The translations under genes were made by a program, and so were the position numbers. Source: Euglena gracilis (taxonomy: Eukaryota > Euglenida > Euglenophyceae > Euglenales). From it: DNA of 64,000 bases. The stretch lies in contig CP154955.1 in assembly GCA_039621445.1 (NCBI GenBank), forward strand, positions 37,427,123 to 37,491,122, in the 5' to 3' direction. Positions 31,941-43,194 of the stretch are shown here, piece after piece. The notes under the pieces are model-generated. The model did not search any database. It was not told the DNA's origin and worked only from the letters and a program-made list of their open reading frames with translations. The number at the start of each line of letters is the position of its first letter. The stretch's first letter is position 1.

Positions 31941-33177
31941 GGCACTACTATCTTCCAAACAGAAAAAAGGCACCGCCAGGTAAATATTCTTAAATGTTGA
32001 CCGGGAAATGGCCAATGATGGATAATACTTTGATTTTGGGTTTTAGGCAATTTTGTATTCAATGACGTAACTTTCCGGAAGCGTCTTTTTTCCCTCTGTA
32101 TTTCTTTTGTGGGTTGTGTAAACTGAATTTTGTCCCAATTTTTTTTGGATGATGCACCAGGGAGGGTTGCAGAGAATGTAAAAGGTCCGGGAGAAAGACA
32201 CAACACCAGACGCTCACTCACAAGAGCCCAAGGATTTTGGTTCCACAAAGGGCAAGGGGAGAGTAACCTTTTCGGATGGAGGGGACCGTGCGGGAAATTT
32301 GGTGACTTCCAACTAGCAAAAATCTTCCGGCTAATGTGCTACCTAGGGGGGGTGTGGGGGAAGGGGCGGCTGCGCCAACTCGAAGTGCAACCGCTAAGCT
32401 TAAAAAAAAACTACTTTGAGATGGTGGTTGTGTGCGCTGCTGCCCCACTGGAAAGGAGATTTTGCTGGCCACACAAAATGACGAGGAGTGGCCAGTGCTT
32501 TGAAATTTCACGAGGCCCAAATGAATTTTTGGGAGAATTTGTGCGCTCCGTTTTATCTTCAACATTTTTTTACGCAAGAGTTTGATGAATTCTTCGGACA
32601 CGCTGGTCCCGAAAAACGAGTGCAATTTCATCATTTTGAGGTAGCCGTGGGCTGATTAAAAAAAGGCCCCTGTTGTCAATGAAAGTTGCCCCCAAAATTG
32701 TGTTACGTGCCAAGCAAGTTCAAGGGAAAGACTTTGAACGAATTGATTGTGGCATTAGATGTTTTCAAAATGCCCTTGGTAATGTATGAGGGCGGAAATT
32801 ACGATACCATGGCGGTGTGTGTTTGGCTGGCACTCCGGTCGATTGCGGGCATACCATTATTGGATAAAGTATGAACTGTCTAAGAACAAGTTACAGAGTG
32901 AGAGGAAGGAGCCCAGTGCGTACCAGGCACCCATTCTGCCTTGGCACTGTGTGCAGGATACAATAGGCTACGGCCTACAAGCTGGCTGCCACCGGGCCGT
33001 GCACAGTACCATGGTTAAACATAGGAAAAAGGTTGAATCTCGGCCTGTATCGTAAGCTTAGCGAAAGTAACTGGTTCCTAATTCAGGGTTGCAGGGTTTG
33101 GTGCTTTGTAATTCCCTTTTTGAATCGGTGGGCGAAGGCCCTTTGGAATAGGGATTTTTTCTCTCTCATTGAGAAAG
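31941..33177. other. no assignable gene
   Basis: Several open frames of ordinary composition (e.g. plus 32686-32874, PSKFKGKTLNELIVALDVFK) without recognised domains or clear splice pairs; may be decayed transposon coding sequence. Confidence 0.35.
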
Positions 33178-33313
33178 CTCGAAGGAGCAAAAAGTACTTT
33201 CATACAACGGACTGCGGTCCCACCCTTCCCCATTGCCTCTGTGCTTTGCAATCAAATGGAAATGGAAGCAAATTTTGTTGTAACTACACCCTCTGGCTTT
33301 TTGAGAGGAAATC
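33178..33313 (+). CDS. possible exon with Cys/His cluster
   Basis: Preceded by a pyrimidine-rich acceptor-like 'ttttctctctcattgagaaag', reads ARRSKKYFHTTDCGPTLPHC then LCALQSNGNGSKFCC, and ends at a consensus donor AATC|GTAAGT (33314). The C/H spacing hints at a metal-binding patch. No family recognised; other exons not found. Confidence 0.35.
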
Positions 33314-34974
33314 GTAAGTAGAAAAAGCGAGCACGGAACGCATTGTCCGCGGAACCCGTCTCCGGGGGGCCCGGAGCAGGATCGATTTTCAATGTTTCTG
33401 TGGCCTTCAGCCACTCCTGGGTGCGTCTCAGGTTTTTCCCCGATCCCCCCTGGGGACTGTCCCCCCCGCAACCCGGAGGGCTCCATTTCCTGTGGTCTGG
33501 GCACACGCCCCACTCTGCCGCCCCTTCGGGAGACACCGAATGCAGCGGATGGGTGGGCTCAGGTCCACGCCCGGAGTGTTTTGTTCTGTTACTGGTAACG
33601 AGGTTAAACCTGGAATTTAACCTACCTCGGCCTCTGGTCTCCCTACTTGCTTTTCCCCTCCCTGATTCCCCGCTCTGTGCATGCTTGTGCCGTTCAAAAG
33701 TCGAAGTGAGCACAAATGAAACAATTGAAGTTTTTCAAGCGAACTTGAGTCCGTGCAAGAGTAGGATAGATAATTGAAAGATGGAAGACGAAACAGAATA
33801 CAGGAAGAACGGGAAGACCCTGCAGAGGGAGCAACGTGCTTTTTTTATATTCCGTATTCTGCCCCCTTCCCCAATTTCCGGCTTCGAACGAGCCTAAATC
33901 AGGGGGGCAAAAAATTCGCTCTGACACCCCCGATTTTGGCTCTAGACAGCCAAAAATCAGGCCGGGGAATGTATTCAATTCTGTTCTCTGTGCGGGGCTG
34001 CCCACCCCAGTTATGGGTTCTTGACTCCAAACTGGCTGGGGTGTTTTTTGAAGTATTCTGGGAAAACATTTCTTCGAACGACCCCCCCCACCACTAAGGG
34101 CTGACCCAGCCCGAAACGGTTGAGAGTAGGGAGATATTTTGAGGGTAGAGGTAGAGATATTTAGAGACATAGAGATGGAGATAGAGATATTTATGCCGAC
34201 CGACTGTGGAAAATCCTCAAGATTTCTTCCTCAAATTCTACCTCTGTTCCCTGTCTGAAAAATGGAGAAAAACCACGGGAAAAAACTCTGCATTTAGTTA
34301 AATTTTGATGTGAAGAATGTGAAAATTATGCAGAAACAAACCATACAAAACCCTAAAAAAAACTTGGAAAAGAAACTGAGAAAACAAACTGTCACTGCCA
34401 CAGCCACAGCCATTCTCATCCGGATTGATTAAATTCTTGTCCCACCCAACGTTTTCGGTTTGGTACAACCGTAAACCTGGTGGAGGTAAAAGTGCACCAT
34501 CCACGGCCCAAATCTGTGGTTCTGGGTATTTTTGCTGCCCCCCCCCCCCGACCTGCCATAAGCCGACCCAGGTTCGGAGAGTAAAAGAGACCAAAAAGCT
34601 GCCATCCCACCCCAGCCCCTTTCGGCAATATTTCCGGTGGGAGAGATAAAAATGCTGCCCCCCACCCCAGCCCAGGGTCTTCGGTTCTTCAAAACCAAAA
34701 ACCTGGTGGTGGTCCATAATAAACTGCCCAGGCTGTAAACACATAAACTTATCCCGGTGCTACTGAACGCCTGAACCTGGGGTCAGCAACCCGGGACACA
34801 GAATGGACGAAACAACTCAAACGAATCCAAAACTGCTCTGTGTACTGTAATAAGAATACATTAAAGCATATTCACCTGACCCATCTGCGTATTCCAGATG
34901 GCTATAAATGACATCTGCCATTGGCTCCATGGCGACCCGGGTCAGCCGACTGCAAATTCAACTGGCTGGGTCCA
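33314..34974. other. no gene seen
   Basis: GC-richer stretches (33360-33700) are open on both strands with Pro/Gly-rich translations. 34100-34200 is a purine-rich GAGATA repeat. 34420-34740 has internal sentences such as AACCTGGTGG.GGT repeated in both orientations. Confidence 0.4.
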
Positions 34975-35610
34975 AAAAAAGTTGTTCTGAAAAGTTTTTA
35001 TGCTGCTCAGCCTGACCTCCCCTGCCATCGGCCAGCCCAGGTCAGGGGGAAAAGAACATAAACAAAGTCTGTCCAGCTAGACCCCCCGTCCTGCCTTCGA
35101 CCTCAGCTCAGGTCAGGGGGAAAACAGTATAAAAAAGTCTGCCCAGCCTGACCCCCCCACCCGACCTGCCTTCGGCCTCGGCCAGCCCAGGTCAGAAGGA
35201 AAGAGTTTTAAAAATAAATGTCTGGCCGGCTGCCCGCTTTCCCCGACTCCCAGCCCAGAATTCGGCTCACTTCCAGATGCATTTCTGATGGGGAGGTATT
35301 AGCACCCCCCCCGAACTAAAATAGGAGAGCCCAGGTCAGGGGGAAAAGAGGATAAAAAAGGTGTGGCCTGGTGTCCCCACCCAGCCCAGAATTGGGCTTA
35401 CTTACAGCCGCACTTCTACTGGGGAGGGATTGCATTTCCCCCTCTCCCCCCGACCTGACTCCCAGCCTAGGTTTAAGGAACAGGGGAAAAAATAACAATT
35501 ATTTCTGCCCCAAAGACCCAAATTATCAGTCCACAGCTGTAAATCTGTGGTGGGGGAATTTAATGTTGTTCCCCCCACCCCCGCATTCGTCCAGCCATAC
35601 AAATTTCAGG
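34975..35610. repeat. degenerate ~70-bp tandem repeat
   Basis: Six or so diverged units around 'cagcccaggtcagggggaaa', 'ataaaaaagtctg', 'ccagcctgaccccccc' and 'ctgccttcggc'. Non-coding. Confidence 0.7.
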
Positions 35611-36629
35611 GTTGGGAAAAAATAATTTGTCTGTCACACCCTGCCTTAGGCACTAAACAGCCTTAATTCAGGATTTTATACTCCCCCCCCAGGTGGTGGT
35701 CGACAGCCGATACCTGGTGGGGGAAGAAACCCAATAATCTACGACATAAAAGTGGGCACTCCTTCTGGCATTGCGGTCGCGGTCCAGCCCAGCCAGGGCT
35801 GGGTCCACAGCCGCAGAAAGCTGTGGAGCTCGCTGCAAAAACTTGGCCACGCCAGTTTCTCTTCCGCGTACCCCGGCTGTCCGTTGCTTCCAACGGTCGC
35901 TGGTTCAAAAAACATGCGAACGTCACCCAGGCTTAAAAAGGTCACCATGGGCAGAAAAAATTTCTCCGCAACCTCTGCGTATAAACCCAAAAGGTACAGC
36001 CGCCTTTAGTCGAGGGAATATAAACATACCCCTCGATCAGCCACCCCCCAGCACGGTTCTGCTAAATCATGTTCAGTTTGGGGACCGGGGTTTGCAAGAA
36101 GGACCTGACTACCCCCACGTTCTGGCCCGCACACATCCGGAAACGGGTTCTAGGGGGGAGTTTTCCCGTCTCGACGGTTGGGTGACCGTGCGCGGAACCA
36201 AAAATTCCCCTTTTTTGTGCCTTTCGGTCCCTGAATTCAGCCAGAACCTAGGTTCCGGCAGCAAAATAATTCAAAAAATGGGGGGGGGGGACGGTACTTT
36301 GGCCAAGTCCTTGGGGGTGCCTCTGCGGCAGTAGGGGCAGGGGGAAGAAAAGCCTGGGTTGAATTTAAAAAAAGGGTAGCGGGGGGGGGGCGGAAGAACA
36401 CCTTCACCTTGATTCCCAGCGCCGGTTGCCCTTCTTTTTGAATTTGAATTGCTGCCTTTTCTTCCCCTTTTGCTTGGCTTTCCGGATTGACTTTTTGAAT
36501 TTCTTGGATAATTGTTTTATTGAACTCAGATTGATATTTTTATTCTTCTTGATTCAGCAAGCACAATTATTTGAATGAAACATCAGAAAGAGAGAAACTG
36601 AGGGGAAAAGTACACAGGTAGAAAAAGTA
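35611..36629. other. no assignable gene
   Basis: Plus and minus frames overlap at 35739-36330; the minus reading (LGLYAEVAEKFFLPMVTFLS) is the more protein-like but is not recognised. Ends with AT-rich sequence containing 'tttgaatt' repeats (36430-36560). Confidence 0.35.
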
Positions 36630-37725
36630 GCGGAAGAGGCTGAAAATTCGCTCATTCCAGTACGCAGGCGCCAGGCCGCCTCCCGCCGCCCACACTCCCC
36701 TTCCTACCGAGGCGCCCGGCCTCGCCTGCCTTCGGCTAACCTCGGAGGCGGGAGCGGGTGGCGATGCGCACCTCATCGGCGAGGTGAACGAATTGTACAA
36801 ACAAACGTCGGGGCGGTTCGGGTATACGGAGGGCAGGTGTGTTGCCTTGGCCTCGGCCTTGGCCTTTGGCGTTTGGCGCCCGGGGGCGCTCCTCGTGTGT
36901 GGCCTCGCGCGCCACAGGAGCCTGGTCGGGTGGTGGGACTGGTCCCCGGGCGGTCTGCTGGCAGGCCGGACGCAGGCTCCTGTGTGCGCCTTGGGAGGGG
37001 GTGGAACTCCTCCGGGCTCTGGGCGGGGGCCGCACTCGTGCTGGGTGGCTTGGCAGCCGCGCCGCGCCGACCTGCAGGCTGGGGGCAGAGCCTGGGGCGT
37101 TGAGCCTTTCGGGGGGGGCGGTGCGCTCCCCGGCTGGTTGGGGGGGGGGGCGGTCCCTTAGGCTTCCTTGGGTCTTTCTGGTGCCCCGGGGGTCTTCGGC
37201 TTGCCTCCTTTGCCCCCTGCCTGGGTTCCTCCTGCCGGCTGCGGGGGGGGGGGGGACGTGCTTTTCTCTGCCTTGCGCCTGCTGGGTTCTCCCGTGGCGC
37301 TCTGGGGGGGTTCTCCTTGCTCCCTCTTCGGTTCTCGCTTGGCGATCTTGGGCGCCGGTGGGTGTGTGCGCCTGTGGGAGGGGGGGCCTTTTTTTTTGGT
37401 CCGGGGGGGTCCGGGGAGCGTTTTTTTTTGCCCGTGGGGTCCCCCTGGGGTCTTCTGCCTTGGTGTGTGGGGGGTCTTTGGTCGTGCTCTCTGGGCCCTA
37501 TGGGGGGGTCCTTGGTCATGCTCTCCGGGCCCCCTGGGGGGGGCGGTCTTGGGTTTGTGGCCTCTGGGCCCCCCGGGGGGGGGGGGGTCCTGGCTCGGTT
37601 TCTTCTGGGCCGCCCTGGGGGGTTCTTGGCTCGGTGGCCCTCTGGGGCCTCTCGCTGGCCCTCTGGGGGGCCTTGGCTTGCTGGTGCCCCCTGGGGGGCT
37701 TGGGCTGTTCGGTGCCCCCTGGGGG

Positions 37726-37852
37726 CTAGCTTCGGTTCCCCCTTGGGGGGACTGGCTGGCTTCGGTTCCCCCTGGGGGGGGGGGCTGGCTTCGGTTCCAC
37801 TTGGGGGGGGGGGTGCTGGCTGGCTTCGGTTCCCCCTGTGGCGGGGGCTCTG
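37726..37852. repeat. GGCTTCGGTTCC + G-run tandem repeat
   Basis: Four units of about 30-40 bp: ctggCTTCGGTTCCCCCTGGGGG with variable G-run length. Confidence 0.85.
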
Positions 37853-37935
37853 CTACCAGTTCCAGGGCTATTGCCTGGGGCGTAGGATCGAATTCTCTTT
37901 CTCTCCGGTCGGGCCTCTCTTTTTGCCCCCGTGGG

Positions 37936-37994
37936 GGTACCCGCCGGGACTCGAACCGGGATCCACAACCGAGCGCCAGATCCACTCGGGTACC
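37936..37994 (-). ncRNA. 59-nt tRNA-like structure
   Basis: On the minus strand GGTACCCG at the 5' end pairs perfectly with CGGGTACC at the 3' end (8 bp). Inside are a D-arm-like CCGAGTGGATC, a TTGTGGA loop with a GTG in the anticodon position, and a B-box/T-arm CCGGTTCGAGTCCCGG. The variable region and the 3' half of the anticodon stem are missing, so it is too short for a normal tRNA. Options: degenerate tRNA-His, head of a tRNA-derived SINE, or a mascRNA-like small tRNA mimic. Confidence 0.5.
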
Positions 37995-38093
37995 GGTGGC
38001 GATAATAAGGCGTGCCGCCTGCAGGGCCTTCTCCGGTCTCGACCCTGGGCTGTCGCCCGATTACCGCCAGGTGGTCCGCCCGTGTTCGCTTGG

Positions 38094-38155
38094 GGTAGTT
38101 TGGCCGGCCTCGAACCGGCCATACTCCCCTTCCTCGGGAATCAACCTCTGCTACC
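38094..38155 (-). ncRNA. 62-nt tRNA-like structure, second copy
   Basis: On the minus strand GGTAG...CTACC closes the ends and a perfect T-arm GCCGG-TTCGAGG-CCGGC is present with the B-box core GGTTCGAGGCC. The middle (GATTCCCGAGGAAGGGGA) could form a short arm. Same size and orientation as 37936-37994, 100 bp away. Confidence 0.45.
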
Positions 38156-38470
38156 AGTTTCCCAGGGGGGGGTCCCGGTCTCGCTGGGGTTCCGACAGGG
38201 TGGGCCCCGGGTCACCGATCCGGCGAGGAGGGGGGGGGTGTGCGGGTGGGCTCAGGCCCCACGAAGACCCTGGGAAGCTCCGTGGGTGCTTGGAATGGGT
38301 TGGGGTCCATTTTTTAGTGTTCCCGGCGGCGGAGTGGAGGGGGGTGCCTCCTGCGATGCATCTGGGGGTCTGAGGAGCCGCTTAAGTGGGCCCTCGCAGG
38401 GAGGGAAATTGCGGGGGGACAGAGGGGGGGCGGAGAAGCCTGGGTGCTAGGGGTTTTCAGGGGGTGCTTC

Positions 38471-38646
38471 CCACCCTTATAGCCACTTAGCCCAGCCAAA
38501 TCCAGCAAGTACCTTTGAAATTGCCTTGGGGCGCCCCTGGTAGGCTAATTCCTTGATGTTTTCTTTGATCTCCTTGAAGGTAATTTCTCTTTTGGTAGTT
38601 TCCTTTGGTTTCTTTGAAATATTTGAATTTGATTGAATTGAACAAT
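38471..38646. other. AT-rich spacer
   Basis: Turns abruptly from the GC island into 'tttgaa/ttgaat' rich sequence similar to 36430-36560 on the other side of the island. No ORF of note. Confidence 0.4.
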
Positions 38647-39762
38647 TTAACTTGAACAATTGAATTCCAATGCACAAATCAGATTGAATCCATGGAAACA
38701 AAGGAGCCTGCGAAATGCAAATACAAAAAACGGGGTGGTCGGGTAGTAGCGGAGGGTTCCGCTACTTTGTGTGCGCATACGCTCAGGCCGCCGCCGCCCA
38801 CACTTGGCTCGGTTCCCCTTGTGGGGGCCTGGCTGTCTGGCTGCCCCCTGGTGGGAGGGGTGGCTGTCTGTCTTGGGGTCGGGCAGCCTGGCTCCCTGTC
38901 TCCCCTGGGGGGGGGTGCCTGGCTGCTCTGGCTGTCTGCCTCCCCTCGCTGGCGGGGGGGGGGGTGGCTGGCTGGTGGCCCCCTTGGGCCGCTGGCTTGT
39001 CTGTGTGGCATCCGCCAACAGCTCTCTCCCGGCCGTTGTCTTCCCTTGGCCGGCTGGGGGGGTCTGCTCTGCCCCTGGCTGCCGCCCGCTTGTGGCTTCC
39101 GGCCTTGGGCGCCAGCCTCCTCCTGCCTCCACAGTATCAGTGTCAGTGTGAAGGACCGGGGCAGAGACATCCGCTGCCAACCGTCGGCTCGCCTCCGACG
39201 GTGTAGTCTCCACGTACCCAGCCTCCGCCAGCGTCTTGCTCCTCTGCGCAGCAGGCAGCGGCGTTGACTCCACGTATCCAGCCTTCGCCAGCGTCTTGGT
39301 GATCTGCGCAGCAGGCACTCTGGCGAATCGGCAGGCAAGGAACGGCAGCAGCAGAAGCAGCCCCACAAATACACCCCCCGCCACCCAGTACGGTTTTACG
39401 ACAGGATTTTCCAACCACCCCCGGGGCGGTGGGCTGGCATGGGTAGCCGTGGGTAGGGGAAAATGGGTGGGCTCCGGGTTGGGGCCGGAAAGGGCTGGGA
39501 CTCCCCGGGCCTGCGTTGGAGGGATTGAGGACGCAGACACCGGCGGTGGTGCCCTCTCGCCGCTTTGAGGGTGAGGACAGGTCCTGGAGGTGCAACGGGA
39601 GGGAGTCATGGGTGGCGAAGGCTCCATCGGGACAGGGGATGAACGGGGCGCACTTGGTATGGGGGTGCGCTGGCATATAACAGTGTGAGAGGATCGGGGA
39701 CGGCGTTGCACAGGCCAGCAGCATGGGATGGTGCCGGCCCGTAAATCCCAGTATGGGAGCAC
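38647..39762 (-). CDS. putative single-pass membrane protein with 18-residue repeats
   Basis: A 371-codon minus frame. Residues 1-120 are Pro/Ser-rich; 126-147 form a clear membrane segment (VAGGVFVGLLLLLPFLACRF); 151-168 and 171-188 are near repeats (AAQITKTLAKAGYVESTP / AAQRSKTLAEAGYVETTP); the rest is Pro/Gln/Gly-rich. The membrane segment plus in-frame repeats argue for protein coding over chance. The upstream ATG overlaps the 5' edge of copy A, so an internal Met (residue 46) may be the real start. Function unknown; the C-terminal third translates a GC-rich repeat area and is less sure. Confidence 0.45.
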   Translation of the reverse strand: MLPYWDLRAGTIPCCWPVQRRPRSSHTVICQRTPIPSAPRSSPVPMEPSPPMTPSRCTSRTCPHPQSGERAPPPVSASSIPPTQARGVPALSGPNPEPTHFPLPTATHASPPPRGWLENPVVKPYWVAGGVFVGLLLLLPFLACRFARVPAAQITKTLAKAGYVESTPLPAAQRSKTLAEAGYVETTPSEASRRLAADVSAPVLHTDTDTVEAGGGWRPRPEATSGRQPGAEQTPPAGQGKTTAGRELLADATQTSQRPKGATSQPPPPPPARGGRQPEQPGTPPQGRQGARLPDPKTDSHPSHQGAARQPGPHKGNRAKCGRRRPERMRTQSSGTLRYYPTTPFFVFAFRRLLCFHGFNLICALEFNCSS

Positions 39763-41330
39763 TACGATCCACTGTCACCGATTTGCACAATCAGTTACAA
39801 GCGGATGTGAACAAAATCGAATCCGCGTTTGCGGATTTGCACAAACGGTGCAACGGTATTCAAAGATCAATTCCGGATATCACCGTCATTGAAACCGCGC
39901 TTGCGGATTTGAATACCCAACACAAAACCTTACAATCCGCCACTTCCCATTTACGAAAACGCATACAAGCACTTTCTACAAGGGTCTCCGGACTCCAACC
40001 ATCCTCGGATGGACAAACGGTTCGCGAAGTCGAACTACCCTTAATTTTTGCACATTTTACGACCAAATGCTTGCAAAAAATCAGGAAAACCTCCAAGACT
40101 GCTGTGAAACCTTCATGAGGACCGAAAATTCATCACCCAACAAGTTCTCACACTAAAACAACAAATTTCAGTGTTCGAGAGCCGACTTTCGACAACGATG
40201 GATGACGAAACCGCTGAAAATGCGGTAGGGGTACCCCAAACCCAACCCACGTTGGGTACCACAACCCCACAAGCCGAGAATCGGTTGAACGCCCTTACAA
40301 CCGCATTGGAAACTTTGGTTAAACGGGCCCAATTCTTGGACACCACTTTTACAAAGCTTTCAGCGGATTTTGACTCCATTGTGGACAAATTACCACTTTT
40401 GGATGAGTTACCCTCATACCCTCATACCGCAAACGTATTAAGCGTTTGCAGTGTGATGTTGAACGGATTTCGGACCTTTTCCAGGTGGTTGGTTCATTGG
40501 AACAAAGTATCCAAGGTTTTTCATTGGGTTTGAATGAGATTCATGCAAAATCACGCAACCCCCCGCACTGTGTCCGCGAAAACCGTGTTTTCGGTGTCCA
40601 AAATGCAACTTCCACCTCCAACGCGCTTTTCGCGCATCCACCGAAGCACATTTGAATGCCCGACATCCAACTCGCGACCTCGTGCATCAAATTCGCGTTT
40701 CGTTGGATGCTAATCCTTCCAAAAGCGCAGTATGCGCACCCCTACAAGCATCTTCGCATGGGCATGCCCTACAAGCATCCACGGATGCACATGATCATGG
40801 ACATGCCTACAATTGCGATTACAATCGCCCGTTTACACCACAACTTAAGATCCCGCCCCTAAGGGTGAATCTTCGGATGAGGAAACGGTTTTTACCACAA
40901 AAACCGCGAATCCTTCGGCTTTACAACAAGAAATTCACGAATCGGGACTGATTCGCGGTATGAGCCATACCCCTACACCGGGTATTGGCCATGGATCGTG
41001 AATGCGAAACACGGAATTTACCGCGGTTCCCCTATTTGCGGGTGAACAACGGGATCCCTACCCCCCTGGTATGTTACCACACCCCGAATCGCGGAATTGC
41101 GACCCTTTACAATCCGGATCGCGGAATCCCGAAACACAACCATATAGTTCGCGGAACTGCGATGTAACAAATACCCATGGTACCTACGGTACCATGAGCA
41201 CCATTCTGGATGCGCATTCGCGCATCCCACCACAACCACCCTACAATAACCATTACGATGGAAGTCGCGGTCCACAACACGATTTCAAAGGTACAATTAC
41301 AATTACCAACAAGGCAAAACCACAATGAGA
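39755..41330 (+). pseudogene. element 1 Gag, N-terminal coiled-coil part (copy A)
   Basis: The first frame (to 40,118) is a heptad-rich segment (DLHNQLQADVNKIESAFADL) repeated with variations (ADLHKRCN / ADLNTQHK). It breaks near 40,126, where one base is missing relative to copy B; the next frames carry ENRLNALTTALETLVKRAQF and DSIVDKLPLLDELPSY, then a Gln/His-rich part (DAHDHGHAYNCDYNR in copy B). Structural Gag protein; decayed here by at least three frameshifts. Confidence 0.7.
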
Positions 41331-41733
41331 CGGATATCCCATAACTTGGAAAAAATTTTGGCGCGACTGAACATACTATTGGGACTTGAAGCGTCCAAAC
41401 CAAGACGAGAACCCTGAGTTAATCAAGACGGAATTTATTGATTGACTTCCCAAGGAAGAAAAATATCGCGCCCGACAACTGGTGATCCAGAATCGAATGT
41501 CTTCTGATGACCTGGTTGACCAATGTGTGTCAACCTGTTCAAGCCTAATTTCGCGAATTACGCTGGAGAAAAAATGGCGGCAATTCGCGCCAACTGACCA
41601 AAAACGGAAGTCAATCGACCTTTGGTATTCCAAATGGTTGGGATTGGCCTCTGAGGTTGATGAACTGCGAGAGAACCAAATGAAGGAACAATTCAATGCG
41701 GTTCTCCTCCATTTCGTTCCTACAATTATCAAG
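41331..41733 (+). pseudogene. element 1 Gag, capsid-like middle part (copy A)
   Basis: Reads ...LVIQNRMSSDDLVDQCVSTC and KKWRQFAPTDQKRKSIDLWY in helical, Leu/Arg-rich sequence typical of a Gag capsid region. Equivalent to 61,803-62,294 of copy B. Confidence 0.55.
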
Positions 41734-42048
41734 TGTGGGCGCTGGGAAAGAGATTAAGATTTCAGCAGAGGAATTAGGAATTACACAAAATTCCGTCTGT
41801 GTTTGTGTTTACAGTGGCAAGCAGCATGTTCAGTTTGACTTTGGTTGTTCAGTCCTGGGAAGTTTATTGATTTGTGCCAGCGCTGGGAATTGCGAAGTGG
41901 GATTACAATGAAAAGTTCCAAGGAAAGTCCCAAGTGGGTGCCAGGCCCCCTGGGTGAACTAATGGATCCCAGCCAGTGGCAGGGCCTGCAGGCGCCAAGG
42001 GCCAGCCGCCAGGGGGTTGTGGGTGTGGTGAGGCCCACACCCCCTACA
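41734..42048. mobile_element. 315-bp solo-LTR-like insertion in copy A
   Basis: Present in copy A and absent from copy B. Begins TGTGGGCGCTGGG, ends CCCCCTACA (TG...CA), and is flanked by the 4-bp direct repeat CAAG (41730-41733 and 42049-42052); copy B has a single CAAG there. TG...CA ends with a 4-bp target duplication are those of a solo LTR. It is not obviously related to element 1 or 2 termini. Confidence 0.72.
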
Positions 42049-42052
42049 CAAG

Positions 42053-42890
42053 GACATCCACCGCAAAGAACTCGCGGACAACAAATTCATACTTAAACAA
42101 CGATGGAACTATTTTTCGAAACAAATGAAACTCTCACAACTTTTGGGACAGATACAATCGGCTTACACCAACCACCCCACCGCTGCTCTCCCTAGCGGTA
42201 CGGTAAGTGCCCTACAAAAGACTTCTTCTCCAAAAACCCCACGGGGATACGGTAAACATACAAACTCCCTAAGGGGAGATACAAAAACGCGCTATCCGCG
42301 CTCCTCTGACCAATCTTCTGACAAAACTTGGTTTTTGTGCAACAAATCGGGGCATACGTCCCGTGACTGCACCCACCCTGATACGCGAAAGCGGTATCAG
42401 AGCCCAAGGGGTTCACAATCCTCGCGGAGCTCGCGCCCCTCTGGATATTCACACAAATCTGGACAATCACAGGCTTCGGGTTATCGACCAAGGTCCCGAT
42501 CACTGTTCCGCGACCGCGGACGCGATCGCGCACCTCGTGGTCGATCACCCCGACCCCCGTACAAACGTGATACAACTCGCGATTCATCGCGATCACGTTC
42601 GCGAAGTGGATCATCTCCTTCGCGATCGTCATCCCGGAAACCGGGTTACAACAACTATGGTCGAACGGGATTTCAGTTCAACAAGGCCTCCAAGGGGTGA
42701 AAACCCATCACAAAACAGACAAAAGTCACAAAACAGACAAAAGTGTTCCCTTTGTGGATCTCACAACCACCACTCCTCCAAATGTTACGGTTCTCGCTCT
42801 CCCAAGCCCCAAAACACAACAACAAACACAAGGTCGGGTTCAAAATCTCCTCTTTAGAGGAGGGAACCCCGGCTTCGGGCAGGAAGGGGG
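42053..42890 (+). pseudogene. element 1 Gag C-terminal: RS-rich domain and zinc knuckle (copy A)
   Basis: Reads an Arg/Ser-rich nucleic-acid-binding stretch (RPRSRSLFRDRGRDRAPRGR and RSRSRSGSSPSRSSS), preceded by a degenerate knuckle (CNKSGHTSRDC) and followed, in the +1 frame, by a complete CX2CX4HX4C knuckle (CSLCGSHNHHSSKC, ~42,743-42,786). In copy B the first Cys of that knuckle is Arg. Nucleocapsid function by analogy. Confidence 0.75.
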
Positions 42891-43194
42891 ATGAGCACTC
42901 CGAATCCTCGTTGGAGTACGACCGCAATGCGGTCACCGCGTTACGCGCTATCTACTCACACAAGAAAACGAGAAACAGCCGAAGTGCTGAATCGTACTTG
43001 GAGTAGGGCAGCCTGAGGTCTGTGGGCACGGACCTTTGGGCTGATGAACAGACGGAAGTAGGACCTGATCAACCTTACTTTCCCTGCGCAGCTGCCTTTT
43101 TGGTCGATTCCTGGAAAATTTTCCGGTCCCCCACCCCCCACTCCAAATTTCTGCCTGGAATGCTGAGCGAAGTAGGAACGGGATCCTGAAATAG
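42891..43194 (+). other. Gag-protease spacer of element 1
   Basis: Short frames (e.g. RNAVTALRAIYSHKKTRNSR) matched by copy B at 60,800-61,060; no domain recognised. The 3' half around 43,080-43,190 is C/A-rich. Confidence 0.4.

Larger units (their letters stand above)
36630..38470. other. GC-rich island; low-complexity frames only
   Basis: Very G-rich on the plus strand. Frames hundreds of codons long are open on both strands, but their translations are Gly/Leu/Trp-rich (plus) or Pro/Arg-rich (minus) readings of GGGG tracts, which is expected without selection. Contains a CTGGCTTCGGTTCCCCCTGG tandem repeat (37726-37852) and two tRNA-like structures. Potentially strongly G-quadruplex forming. 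Confidence 0.55.

Noticed and set aside
31764-32015. Phe/Ser- or Lys-rich ORFs at 31.8 kb
   Set aside because: Translations of the (GAAA)n purine tract.
36773-38450. Very long open frames on both strands (up to 400 codons) in the GC island
   Set aside because: Translations are Gly/Trp/Leu- or Pro/Arg-rich readings of G runs in several overlapping frames; GC bias removes stops. No motif or consistent frame.
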